Assembly (NCBI RefSeq): GCF_900100315.1
Contig: NZ_FNFF01000002.1
Span: 372,001-436,000 of the forward strand
DNA length: 64,000 nt
Direction of reading: 5' to 3'
Origin: Streptomyces indicus
Lineage (GTDB): Bacteria > Actinomycetota > Actinomycetes > Streptomycetales > Streptomycetaceae
Numbering within the stretch: the stretch's first letter is position 1; each line of letters begins with the position of its first letter. The translations under genes and the position numbers were made by a program. Below the pieces are notes generated by a model. It had not been told where the DNA came from. It did no database searches and saw only the letters and a list, made by a program, of their open reading frames with translations. This document shows, one piece after another, positions 55,898-63,550 of this stretch.

Positions 55898-57328
55898 ATG
55901 CGCCGTTCCAAAATCGTCTGCACTCTGGGCCCCGCCGTCGACTCGTATGAGCAGCTGAAGGCTCTCATCGAGGCCGGAATGAATGTGGCCCGCTTCAACT
56001 TCAGCCACGGATCCCACGCAGAGCACCAGGAGCGGTACGACCGTGTCCGCCAGGCCTCCGCCGACACCGGCAAGGCCGTGGGTGTGCTCGCCGACCTTCA
56101 GGGGCCCAAGATCCGCCTGGAGACCTTCGCCGAGGGTCCCGTCGAGCTGGTGCGCGGTGACGAGTTCACCATCACCACCGAGGACGTGCCGGGCGACAAG
56201 TCGATCTGCGGCACGACCTACAAGGGTCTGCCCGGCGATGTGGCCAAGGGCGACCAGGTGCTCATCAACGACGGAAACGTCGAGCTGAAGGTCGTCTCCG
56301 TCGAGGGCCCGCGGGTCAAGACCGTGGTCATCGAAGGCGGTGTGATCTCGGACCACAAGGGCATCAACCTGCCCGGCGCCGCGGTCAACGTGCCGGCCCT
56401 TTCCGAGAAGGACGTCGAGGACCTCCGCTTCGCGCTCCGCATGGGCTGCGACATGGTCGCCCTGTCCTTCGTGCGCGACGCCAACGACGTCAAGGACGTC
56501 CACAAGGTGATGGATGAGGAGGGCCGCCGCGTCCCCGTCATCGCCAAGGTCGAGAAGCCGCAGGCCGTCAACAACATGGAGGGCGTCGTCTCGGCGTTCG
56601 ACGCCGTGATGGTGGCCCGTGGCGACCTGGCCGTCGAATACCCGCTGGAGAAGGTCCCGATGGTGCAGAAGCGCCTCGTGGAGCTCTGCCGCCGCAACGC
56701 CAAGCCGGTGATCGTGGCGACCCAGATGATGGAGTCGATGATCACCAACTCCCGTCCCACGCGCGCCGAGGCCTCCGACGTGGCCAACGCGATCCTGGAC
56801 GGTGCGGACGCGGTCATGCTGTCGGCCGAGTCCTCGGTGGGCGCCTACCCGATCGAGACGGTCAAGACGATGTCGAAGATCGTCGCCGCCGCCGAGGAGG
56901 AGCTGCTCTCCAAGGGTCTCCAGCCGCTCGTACCCGGCAAGAAGCCGCGCACGCAGGGCGGTTCGGTGGCCCGTGCGGCCGCCGAGATCGCCGAGTTCCT
57001 GGACGCGAAGTCGCTCGTCGCCTTCACGCACTCCGGTGACACGGCCCGCCGGCTCTCCCGCTACCGTCCCGTGCAGCCGATCCTGGCGTTCACCACCTCG
57101 CAGGACACCTGCAACCAGCTCACCCTGAGCTGGGGCGTGAACACCCAGATCGTGCAGCACGTCGACAACACCGACGACATGGTCGAGCTGGTCGACGCCG
57201 AGATGATGAAGATCAACGCGTGCAGCACCGGCGACACCATCATCATCACCGCCGGCTCGCCCCCCGGTATCCCCGGCACGACCAACATGGTCCGGGTGCA
57301 CCACCTCGGCGGCGGCCGCCGCGACTGA
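55898..57328 (+). CDS. pyk: Pyruvate kinase
   Basis: 476 residues. Active-site segments: MRRSKIVCTLGPA, MNVARFNFSHG, the substrate loop VIAKVEKPQAV (catalytic Lys), VMVARGDLAVE and ATQMMESMI. The C-terminal allosteric domain (about 345-470) is complete. It converts phosphoenolpyruvate and ADP to pyruvate and ATP. Probably monocistronic, with a very strong terminator after it. Confidence 0.97.
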   Translation: MRRSKIVCTLGPAVDSYEQLKALIEAGMNVARFNFSHGSHAEHQERYDRVRQASADTGKAVGVLADLQGPKIRLETFAEGPVELVRGDEFTITTEDVPGDKSICGTTYKGLPGDVAKGDQVLINDGNVELKVVSVEGPRVKTVVIEGGVISDHKGINLPGAAVNVPALSEKDVEDLRFALRMGCDMVALSFVRDANDVKDVHKVMDEEGRRVPVIAKVEKPQAVNNMEGVVSAFDAVMVARGDLAVEYPLEKVPMVQKRLVELCRRNAKPVIVATQMMESMITNSRPTRAEASDVANAILDGADAVMLSAESSVGAYPIETVKTMSKIVAAAEEELLSKGLQPLVPGKKPRTQGGSVARAAAEIAEFLDAKSLVAFTHSGDTARRLSRYRPVQPILAFTTSQDTCNQLTLSWGVNTQIVQHVDNTDDMVELVDAEMMKINACSTGDTIIITAGSPPGIPGTTNMVRVHHLGGGRRD

Positions 57329-57343
57329 GGTTCTTCCGGTACG

Positions 57344-57384
57344 ACGAAGAGGGCGCCCTCCGCTGCGGAGGGCGCCCTCTTCGT
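57344..57384. terminator. Very strong terminator between pyk and the acidic-repeat gene
   Basis: A perfect 20-bp inverted repeat (57344-57363 with 57365-57384) around a single T, shared by convergent genes ending at 57328 and 57440. Confidence 0.92.
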
Positions 57385-57439
57385 ATGTGCGGCAGGAGCG
57401 GGCTGCTGCGGGCAGCCGCGGGCGGCTGCCGGAACTCCC

Positions 57440-58843
57440 TTACTCCACCACGTAATTCTCGAACCCTGGCACCGTCAGCGTGCCGCCGAACTGGCCGGCC
57501 TGCATCACGGTGACGTTGGTGAAGAACGCGAACGGCACGTTGAGCGGCGGCGGCGTCTTCGGCGTGAACTCGACGGGGATCAGCCCGAAGAGGTTGCCCT
57601 TGAGCGACTCGGTGTACATCGTCACCGTGCCGCCGCGGATCTTCGAGGTCGCGCCCTTGGAGCCGTTGACGTGCGCGGCGGGCCCGCCCTTGGGGTCCTG
57701 CACGATCTGGTGCAGGTCCTTGATGTCCACCTCGTCGGCGGTGAACTTCAGGACCGGCTTGACCGTGCCGTTCGCCGTCTTGACGTTGACGACACCGTGG
57801 TAGTCGAGGCCGCGCAGCGTGAGCATGCTGGACTCGAGCTTCCACGGGTAGTCGGGCAGCGCCGGGATGCCGGGCTCGAGGTCGGCGTCCGCCAGGGCCT
57901 TCGGGTCCGACTCGGCACACGGGAAGCGCGGCTTGCCGTCCTCGCCGAGCGGCAGGTCCTTCAGGGCTTCGTCGAGCGTCGGCACGTCCAGGCCCTCGAC
58001 CTCGGCGCCCACCTTGTCGGCGGCCTCCTCGATGTCGGCCTTGAGCTTGTCCGCGGCCTTGTCCGCCTCGTCGGTGACCTTGTCGGCCGCGTCCTCGGCG
58101 GGCTTGTCGGCAGGCTTGTCCGCGGCCTCGTCCTCGGCGGGCTTGTCCGCGGCCGGCTTATCGGTCTCCTCGGCGGAGGGCTTCCCGCTCGGCTCGGCCG
58201 AGGGCTCCGCGGAGGGCTCGGGAGCGGCCGTCTCCTCGTCGCCCGGCGTGAAGAAGTCCTTGACGTCCTCGCCGAACTGCTCCAGCTTGTCGCCGACGCC
58301 CAGCGGGTCCAGCGGGTTCTTGGACTCGCTCGGCGCGGGCGTGGGCTCGGCGGCGGGCTCGTCGGCCGCCTTCGGCTCCGCGGCGTCCGCCGTGCCGTCC
58401 TCGCCCGAGGCACTGGCCGACGGCGAGGGCTCCCCGGAGGGCTCCGCGCCGGGCTTCTCGGTGTCTGCCGTGTCCTCTTCGCCCTTGGAGTCCTCACCCG
58501 TCTCGGAGGCCGAGGGAGTCGGCGTCGGGGACGCGCTCTCCTTCTTCTCCTCCTCCTGGGCCGCCTCGACGTCCTCGCGCGTCACGCACGGGCCGGAGGA
58601 GAAGGGGATCGCGCTGTCGTCGGCCACCGCCGGCTTGGGCATGAGGCCCATGCCGACGAACACGGCGGTGGGCATCGCGGCGAGCGCCATGGCCTTGTTG
58701 GCCGGCAGTTGCAGCTTCGTCAGGAGCGACTTGCGCGGAGCCGCGTGCTTGGGACCGGTCTTCCCCGTGCGTATGCCGTCCAGCGCCGGGCTCTCGGCGC
58801 CGTCCGCGGCATCGAGGGCCAGTTGCGTACCGTCACCCGGCAC
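57440..58843 (-). CDS. Long acidic-repeat envelope protein of unknown function
   Basis: 467 residues from GTG 58843, 7 nt after GGGAGG. A cytoplasmic N-terminus (about 1-45) is followed by a hydrophobic stretch (about 50-75; KAMALAAMPTAVFVGMGLMP). Next is a long Asp/Glu/Lys/Ala/Pro/Ser-rich part (about 85-300) whose end (ADKVTDEADKAADKLKADIEEAADKV) looks like the amphipathic 11-residue repeats of LEA proteins. The C-terminal folded domain (about 330-467; SSMLTLRGLDYHGVVNVKTANGTVKPVLKFTADEVDI) is beta-rich. Its start overlaps the DUF6114 gene. Function unknown; an exported, perhaps lipid-contacting protein is my inference. Confidence 0.85.
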   Translation of the reverse strand: MPGDGTQLALDAADGAESPALDGIRTGKTGPKHAAPRKSLLTKLQLPANKAMALAAMPTAVFVGMGLMPKPAVADDSAIPFSSGPCVTREDVEAAQEEEKKESASPTPTPSASETGEDSKGEEDTADTEKPGAEPSGEPSPSASASGEDGTADAAEPKAADEPAAEPTPAPSESKNPLDPLGVGDKLEQFGEDVKDFFTPGDEETAAPEPSAEPSAEPSGKPSAEETDKPAADKPAEDEAADKPADKPAEDAADKVTDEADKAADKLKADIEEAADKVGAEVEGLDVPTLDEALKDLPLGEDGKPRFPCAESDPKALADADLEPGIPALPDYPWKLESSMLTLRGLDYHGVVNVKTANGTVKPVLKFTADEVDIKDLHQIVQDPKGGPAAHVNGSKGATSKIRGGTVTMYTESLKGNLFGLIPVEFTPKTPPPLNVPFAFFTNVTVMQAGQFGGTLTVPGFENYVVE

Positions 58844-59354
58844 TGTGGTGCCTCCCGCCGTTGGTCTCCAGTGTGGTGTCCGCACCGCTGGCGTCGTCGG
58901 TGTGCGGTGCGGGGGCCGGCTCCGGCTGCTCGTCCGCCGCCTCCTCCTTCGCGGCCGGCCGGCCGGGCGCCCACGAGATGGACAGCGCGCCGCCGATCAT
59001 CGCGAGCAGGAAGCCGATCAGGAAGCCGCCGAGGTTCGACACGGGGATCGAGATCAGGGCGAGCAGAATCGCCGCGACGCCCGCGAAGACCCGGACGATG
59101 TGGTGGAACCACATGGTCAGGCCGAGCGTGACCAGGAGCACGCCGATGATCAGCGAACCGGCTCCGGCCGTGGTGGCCATGGCGAGCGTGACATTGCCGA
59201 GCTTGATGTTCCCGTACGGCAGATACGCGATCGGAATGCCGCCGAGGATGGTGAAGAGGCCCGCCCAGAACGGTCGGGCACCTCGCCAGGCCCGGAACTT
59301 CCTCCAGTAGACCTTGACGATGTGGTCGTTCGGCCCCGGTGCATCGGCGCTCAT
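58833..59354 (-). CDS. DUF6114 membrane protein
   Basis: 173 residues. Four hydrophobic segments (about 30-50, 58-78, 82-105, 108-130) after a cytoplasmic start RKFRAWRGARPFWAGLFTILGGIPIAYLPYGNI, which I recognise as the DUF6114 signature. The C-terminus is hydrophilic (KEEAADEQPEPAPAPHTDD). The stop overlaps the next gene's start by 11 nt, so the acidic-repeat protein is translationally coupled to it. No biochemical role is known to me. Confidence 0.88.
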   Translation of the reverse strand: MSADAPGPNDHIVKVYWRKFRAWRGARPFWAGLFTILGGIPIAYLPYGNIKLGNVTLAMATTAGAGSLIIGVLLVTLGLTMWFHHIVRVFAGVAAILLALISIPVSNLGGFLIGFLLAMIGGALSISWAPGRPAAKEEAADEQPEPAPAPHTDDASGADTTLETNGGRHHSAG

Positions 59355-59407
59355 GGGACAACAGCTCCTTGGAACCGGCAGTACATGAATTCAGAAGGTC
59401 TGTGTGG

Positions 59408-59549
59408 CGGGCGGGGAGACGATGCTCCGCGCCCGCCGGGCCAGTCGCCCGACGGCCGGCCCCTCTCAGCGAGGGGCGGCGGCCGCAGTGCGCAGCGAGT
59501 GCGCGGCAGCGCTCAGCGAGTGCGCGGCGGCACCCGGCGAGTGCCTAGT
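59408..59549 (-). repeat. Hairpin and 21-bp tandem repeats between DUF6230 and DUF6114 genes
   Basis: GGCGGGCG and CGCCCGCC form a hairpin (59408-59440). CAGCGAGTGCGCGGC occurs at 59493-59507 and 59514-59528, with a decayed third copy at about 59535 that reaches the DUF6230 stop codon. The hairpin could tune expression of the downstream genes relative to the first. Confidence 0.55.
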
Positions 59550-60183
59550 AGCACTCGTTCTTGCCCTTGCTGAGCGCCATGCCGAAGCCGCTCAGCTTGA
59601 ACGTGCCCGCGCTGGTCGCCCAGGCGGTCTGCTTCACGTCCTTGATGACGGCACGGTCGGCACGCTGGGCGAAACCGTTGGGGTTCGCCTGCTCGCCGCC
59701 GCCCTTCATCGGGGGCACCTTGTCGCCGGCGGAACCGGCGGCGACGCCGATGTCCACGTTGGAGAACGTGGCCTCGGACGACTCGAGCTGCGCGACATCG
59801 ATGTAGATGTTGTCGGCCTCGACGGGCGTGCCCTTGCCACCGGCGGTGAGCTTCAGCGTCACGTCACCGATGACCGGGACGTGCGTGACCACCGACTGGC
59901 ACAGGTTGGTGATGTAGGCCTTCTTGAAGGCGTTGATGGCCACCGGGTGGGCGGCCTTCTTGCCTTCCATGTCCACGCCGACGTCAACGCCGCCGTACTG
60001 GAGCATGTTGCGTCCGTCGAGTTCGTTCGCGGTGACCTTGAACGACTGACCGGACACGCTGAACGATGCCGCGAGCGCACCCTGCGAGAGGGCGACACCT
60101 ATCGCGGCAGTAGCCGCGACGCTCGGCACCATGACGACGGCGAACCGCTTCCATCTGGTTCCGCCACGAGCCACGGATTCCAT
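59545..60183 (-). CDS. DUF6230 secreted protein
   Basis: 212 residues. An N-terminal RWKRF is followed by a hydrophobic signal (about 14-38, ending GALA-ASFSVSG). The beta-rich mature domain contains FKVTANELDGRNMLQYGGVDV and VEADNIYIDVAQLESSEATFSNVDIG. Two cysteines: one in TNLCQSV and one in the C-terminal KNECY. This is the DUF6230 family, sometimes mis-labelled cholesterol esterase; no hydrolase triad is visible. First gene of a three-gene cluster. Its domain and that of the acidic-repeat protein share a strand pattern, which suggests that they act together in the envelope. Confidence 0.9.
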   Translation of the reverse strand: MESVARGGTRWKRFAVVMVPSVAATAAIGVALSQGALAASFSVSGQSFKVTANELDGRNMLQYGGVDVGVDMEGKKAAHPVAINAFKKAYITNLCQSVVTHVPVIGDVTLKLTAGGKGTPVEADNIYIDVAQLESSEATFSNVDIGVAAGSAGDKVPPMKGGGEQANPNGFAQRADRAVIKDVKQTAWATSAGTFKLSGFGMALSKGKNECY

Positions 60184-60796
60184 GACTTTCCTCCTTCTCG
60201 GACGTACATCTCCTGCCCCTGACTGCCTCTAGCGGCTCAGCCGGGCAGGGATGGGAGAAGTGCTACGTCCTCGGGAAGGAGAGCGCCTCTATCCGGTACG
60301 CAGGCATGTACTGCGGTGCGGAACACGGGCGATCACCCCCGAGCGACAACCACGAAGCCGCGCCGGAGCGCGACCGGTCGGACAGGCCCCGCCGGTCGGC
60401 GGAGACCCCCCTGTCCAGGCCGGCGACGTGTGTCTCCGGCCGCTCGGTGGGGACCCAGGAACCCGCTTCCCGAGCTGGCTGTCGGGCGTACGTGAATGGA
60501 CCGAGCGTGGCCGATCGTGGTGCATTCGGAGCGCCCGCACAAGGGGGTTCGTTACTCACTGGTAACGGCTCCATAACCCCGTCACTGCAGCGTGATGCCG
60601 GGCGGGCACACAGGGTGCATACGACCCTGGGGACAGATCAGTTGATCGTCTGGCAGAACCGGACAGAACACCAGCTTCGCTTTACTCCAAGTAACAGCGG
60701 CCGCGATTACCAAGATTTGGTAAAGCGCGGCCGCCGTGTCGCTGTGTCGTCAAATCTTCACAAGACCACTGGTGGGTGGCCGGTTTAACGACTGGT
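60184..60796. other. Long intergenic region upstream of the DUF6230 cluster
   Basis: No gene is supported. An open plus-strand frame at 60306-60788 has no ribosome binding site, no domain and poor codon bias. The region is more AT-rich than its surroundings and holds three dyads (listed separately). It should contain the promoter of the cluster and perhaps a long leader; I cannot fix a -10 box. Confidence 0.4.
60551..60723. promoter_or_regulatory. Three dyads upstream of the DUF6230 cluster
   Basis: GTTAC-TCACTG-GTAAC (60551-60566), TTACT-CCA-AGTAA (60682-60694) and TTACCAA-GAT-TTGGTAA (60707-60723). All share the outer TTAC/GTAA form common to operators of TetR-type lipid regulators, but differ in the centre. 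Confidence 0.45.
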
Positions 60797-60840
60797 CAGC
60801 TACGCACCATCCGGATGATTCGGGTGGATGGTGCGTACTG
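60797..60840 (-). terminator. Terminator-like hairpin after the thioredoxin-TPR gene
   Basis: TACGCACCATCC (60801-60812) and GGATGGTGCGTA (60826-60837) pair perfectly, extended by CAG/CTG with a bulge. It lies 105 nt past the stop at 60945 on the minus strand. Confidence 0.75.
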
Positions 60841-60884
60841 ACGTGTCAGAACCGGGATTTATCCCTCCGGTCCGCCTCCGGCCA

Positions 60885-60928
60885 CTCGTCCGATCCTCGT
60901 CCGATCCTCGTTCGCTCCTCGTCTCGTC
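60885..60928. repeat. 11-bp tandem repeats
   Basis: CTCGTCCGATC at 60885-60895 and 60896-60906, then CTCGTTCGCTC at 60907-60917 and a decayed fourth unit. The 11-bp period places each copy on the same face of the helix. It lies in the 3' untranslated part of the thioredoxin-TPR gene. Confidence 0.6.
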
Positions 60929-60944
60929 CGTATACGAGGAGCGG

Positions 60945-61913
60945 TCAGAACAAGGCGCGGGCGAGGGCCGAACGGGCCTTGGCCACGCGCGGATCGTCGG
61001 CCCCGACCACCTCGAACAGGCCGAGCAGATGCACGCGTACGGCATCGCGGTCGTCGCCGAAGACCTTCTTGACCGTGTCCACGAGCCGGCCGAAGGCGTC
61101 CTCGACGTGGCCGCCGACGAGGTCCAGGTCGGCCGCGGCGATCTGCGCCTGCGGGTCGGCCGGGTTCTCGGCCGCCGCCTGGCGCACCTGCTGCGGGTCC
61201 AACCCCTGGACGCGCTGGAGGAGTTCGGCCTGGGCGAGGCCCAGCTTGGCCTCGGTGTTGGCGGGGTCGTCGGCGAGGACATTCTTGTACGCCTGCACCG
61301 CGCCGCCCAAGTCGCCCGCGTCCAGGGCCTGTACGGCGGCTTCGAGCAGGGCGTCGTACGGTCCGGCCGGCTCGGGCGCGGCCTGCGGTGCGCCGCCCTC
61401 CGCGTCCGGGTCGACGACGAGGCCCGTCAGACCGAAGCGCTCCTCGCCGACCTGGATCAGCTGGTCGAGGGTCTGGCGGATCTGGGCCTCGGGGGCGGCG
61501 CCCTGGAAGAGCGGCAGCGCCTGCCCGGCCACGACCGCGAAGACGGCCGGGATGCCTTGGATCCCGAACTGCTGCATCAGCATCTGGTTGGCGTCGACGT
61601 CGACCTTCGCGAGCACGAAGCGGCCGTTGTACTCCAGGGTCAGTTTCTCGAGCAGCGGGCCGAGCTGCTTGCAGGGCTCGCACCACTCGGCCCAGAAGTC
61701 GATCACGACGGGCACTTCGGTGGAGCGCTGGATGACGGCGCTCTCGAACGTCGCCTCGCTGACGTCGATCACGAGGTCGGCGGGTGAGACGGCGCCGCCG
61801 CCCTGCCGGGCCGCTTCGGCCCGCGCCTGCTCCGCCTTGGCCTTGGCCTCCTGGGCCGCCTTCACCGCGGCGAGGTCGACGACTCCGCTCATGGACATGT
61901 TCCGTGGCTGCAT
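60945..61913 (-). CDS. Thioredoxin-TPR co-chaperone (CnoX/YbbN family)
   Basis: 322 residues from ATG 61913 (GGGAGG 8 nt upstream). A charged Ala-rich N-terminus (about 12-40) is followed by a thioredoxin domain (about 45-155) with WCEPC (Cys78, Cys81) and cis-Pro GIPAVF. TPR-like helices follow (about 195-320; LLEAAVQALDAGDLGGAVQAYKNVLADDPANTEAKLGLAQAELL). CnoX proteins hold oxidised or unfolded proteins and pass them to GroEL or DnaK. Both cysteines are kept here, so redox activity is likely. No operon partner is seen. Confidence 0.93.
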   Translation of the reverse strand: MQPRNMSMSGVVDLAAVKAAQEAKAKAEQARAEAARQGGGAVSPADLVIDVSEATFESAVIQRSTEVPVVIDFWAEWCEPCKQLGPLLEKLTLEYNGRFVLAKVDVDANQMLMQQFGIQGIPAVFAVVAGQALPLFQGAAPEAQIRQTLDQLIQVGEERFGLTGLVVDPDAEGGAPQAAPEPAGPYDALLEAAVQALDAGDLGGAVQAYKNVLADDPANTEAKLGLAQAELLQRVQGLDPQQVRQAAAENPADPQAQIAAADLDLVGGHVEDAFGRLVDTVKKVFGDDRDAVRVHLLGLFEVVGADDPRVAKARSALARALF

Positions 61914-62040
61914 GGTCCTATCCTCCCCCCTCGGGGTGGGCCGGTGAAAAGCCGTTGCCCAATTCATGGGCAAACGCTCTCCCCTGCCGGGGTGGGACCT
62001 GCGCCCCGCGCCCGCCTTCCGGGGCTGCGCCCCGCTCGCT

Positions 62041-62340
62041 GCTCCGCCGCTCCGCGGCGGGGTTGGGATGTAAGGGCTGACGCCCCCACGCCCCGCTCCG
62101 GGGCTCCGCCCCAGACCCCGCTGACGCTCCGCCGCTCCGCGGCGGGTGAGGTTCCAGGGGCTCACGCCCCCACACCCCCTCCGGGGCTTCGCCCCTGACC
62201 CCGCTGATGCTCCGCCGCTCCGCGGCGGGTGAGGTTCCAGGGGCTCACGCCCCCACACCCCCTCCGGGGCTCCGCCCCAGACCCCGCTGACGCTCCGCCG
62301 CTCCGCGGCGGGTGAGGTGGCAGGGGCTGGCGCCCCTGCA
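62041..62340. repeat. 83-bp tandem repeats made of hairpins
   Basis: The motif GCTCCGCCGCTCCGCGGCGG recurs at 62041, 62126, 62209 and 62292, that is, every 83-85 bp. Each unit also contains GGGGCTCCGCCCC and GGGGCTCACGCCCC, giving three small hairpins per unit. It lies in the 979-bp gap between the thioredoxin-TPR and TetR genes; no gene is supported there. Confidence 0.75.
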
Positions 62341-62370
62341 CCCCGTTCGGGGGCTCCGCCCCCTGGCCCC

Positions 62371-62520
62371 CGCGTGGTGCGGGGAGCACACCGGGGCGCC
62401 CCGTGACGTGCGCAGTACACCGGGCCACCCCGTGACGTGCGCAGTACACCGGCGCGCTCGCGTGGCATGCGCAGTGCACCCGCGCACCCGCGTGCCGGCG
62501 CGGCGGGTCGCACACCAGCC
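62371..62520. repeat. About 30-bp degenerate tandem repeats
   Basis: CGTGACGTGCGCAGTACACC begins at 62402 and 62431; related copies (CGTGGCATGCGCAGTGCACC and others) follow at 62461 and about 62490 and one precedes at about 62371. The period is 29-31 bp with no conserved spacer, so this is not a CRISPR array. Confidence 0.65.
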
Positions 62521-62670
62521 GCCCCAAAAGCTCATCGGCTGCAGGCCTGCGCCCCGTCCGTAAGCCCCCCGCCGGATGCGGGGCGTACGGGTAGGGCGCG
62601 GCCGGTGGGCCCGGTGCGGTGGCCCGGTGGTCCCGAGGAGGCGGGACCGGTGGTCCGAGGAGGACCGGGT

Positions 62671-62694
62671 GGTGCGGGGTCCCCACCCCGCACC
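62671..62694. terminator. Isolated perfect hairpin
   Basis: GGTGCGGGGT and ACCCCGCACC with loop CCCC. No gene ends nearby, so it may belong to the repeat region or insulate the TetR promoter. Confidence 0.5.
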
Positions 62695-62735
62695 TGTGGT
62701 TGCCGCTCGCGGTGAGAGGTTCACGTGCGAGCTTT

Positions 62736-62752
62736 CGCTACGACTCGTAGCG
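62736..62752. promoter_or_regulatory. Candidate TetR operator
   Basis: CGCTACG-ACT-CGTAGCG, a perfect 7-bp dyad with a 3-bp centre, 140 bp upstream of the TetR start and beside an AT-rich TATAT. Size and symmetry fit a TetR dimer. Confidence 0.5.
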
Positions 62753-62879
62753 TATATCGTCTGCCGGGCGCTCGGCTCGTGATCTCCCTCACGGGGGTGG
62801 GGCGATCACGGGCCGGGCCGCCCGCCCCGCCACGCCCTCGGCACCCCACCCGCACCCCCGCCCGTCCCGTACCGCCCGG

Positions 62880-62885
62880 TATGGT
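62880..62885 (+). promoter_or_regulatory. Candidate leaderless promoter (-10 TATGGT)
   Basis: TATGGT ends 7 nt before the ATG at 62893 and overlaps an earlier in-frame ATG (62881), which argues for the later start. Confidence 0.45.
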
Positions 62886-62892
62886 CACCGCC

Positions 62893-63510
62893 ATGCACAG
62901 CAGTACCGAGCGGTCCGGCCGCACCGGGCGCCCCCGCAGCGTCGAAGCGGATGCCGCGATCCTCGGGGCCACCCGGGACGCCCTCGTCGAACTCGGCTGG
63001 TCGAAGCTGACGCTCGGGGACGTGGCCACACGCGCCGGCGTCGCGAAGACCACCCTGTACCGGCGGTGGGCCGGCAAGAACGAGCTCGTCGTGGACGCCG
63101 TCGCCGTGCTCTTCGACGAGCTGGAGCTGCCCGACCTCGGCAGCCTCGCGGCCGATGTCGAGGACGTGGTGCTCCAGTTCGCGCGGCTGCTCGAGCGCCC
63201 CGAGACGCGTACGGCCCTGATGGCCGTCGTCTCCGAGTCCACCCGCGACGACGCCCTGCGCGCGCGGATCCGCTCCTCCATCGTGGAGCGGCAGAAGCGG
63301 CTCGTCCTCGAAGGGCGGCAACGGGCCCAGGAGCGGGGCGAGTTGCCCGTACAGAGTGACGACGAGGCCGCCGCCCGTACCGCCGACCTCATCTTCGACG
63401 TCGTCGCCGGCGCCGTGGTCCACCGCTCCCTGGTGAGCGCCGAGCCGGTGGACCGCGCGTGGGCGGCCTCGTTCGTGCGCCTGCTGCTCAACGGACTGAC
63501 CCATGTGTGA
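62893..63510 (+). CDS. TetR-family regulator
   Basis: 205 residues from ATG 62893; ATG 62881 is in frame but lies within the -10 box. The helix-turn-helix (about 15-60) contains ILGATRDALVELGWSKLTLGDVATRAGVAKTTLYRRWAGKNELV. The C-terminal TetR_C-type domain (about 80-200) would bind the ligand. It probably represses itself and the acetyltransferase gene 40 nt downstream, which could be a resistance determinant. Confidence 0.94.
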   Translation: MHSSTERSGRTGRPRSVEADAAILGATRDALVELGWSKLTLGDVATRAGVAKTTLYRRWAGKNELVVDAVAVLFDELELPDLGSLAADVEDVVLQFARLLERPETRTALMAVVSESTRDDALRARIRSSIVERQKRLVLEGRQRAQERGELPVQSDDEAAARTADLIFDVVAGAVVHRSLVSAEPVDRAWAASFVRLLLNGLTHV

Positions 63511-63550
63511 CGGCATGGGTGAAGACGCGTAAGAAGAGAGGCTGCCCGCG

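Noticed and set aside
59545..60183. Cholesterol esterase activity for the DUF6230 protein
   Set aside because: No lipase GxSxG motif or triad is visible; that label seems to be an inherited misannotation.
60306..60788. Possible 160-residue gene in the gap upstream of DUF6230
   Set aside because: No ribosome binding site, no recognisable domain, and it runs through the dyads and the AT-rich stretch with poor third-position GC.
62371..62520. Repeats resembling a short CRISPR array
   Set aside because: The units are degenerate, directly adjacent and lack constant repeats with unique spacers; no cas gene is present.
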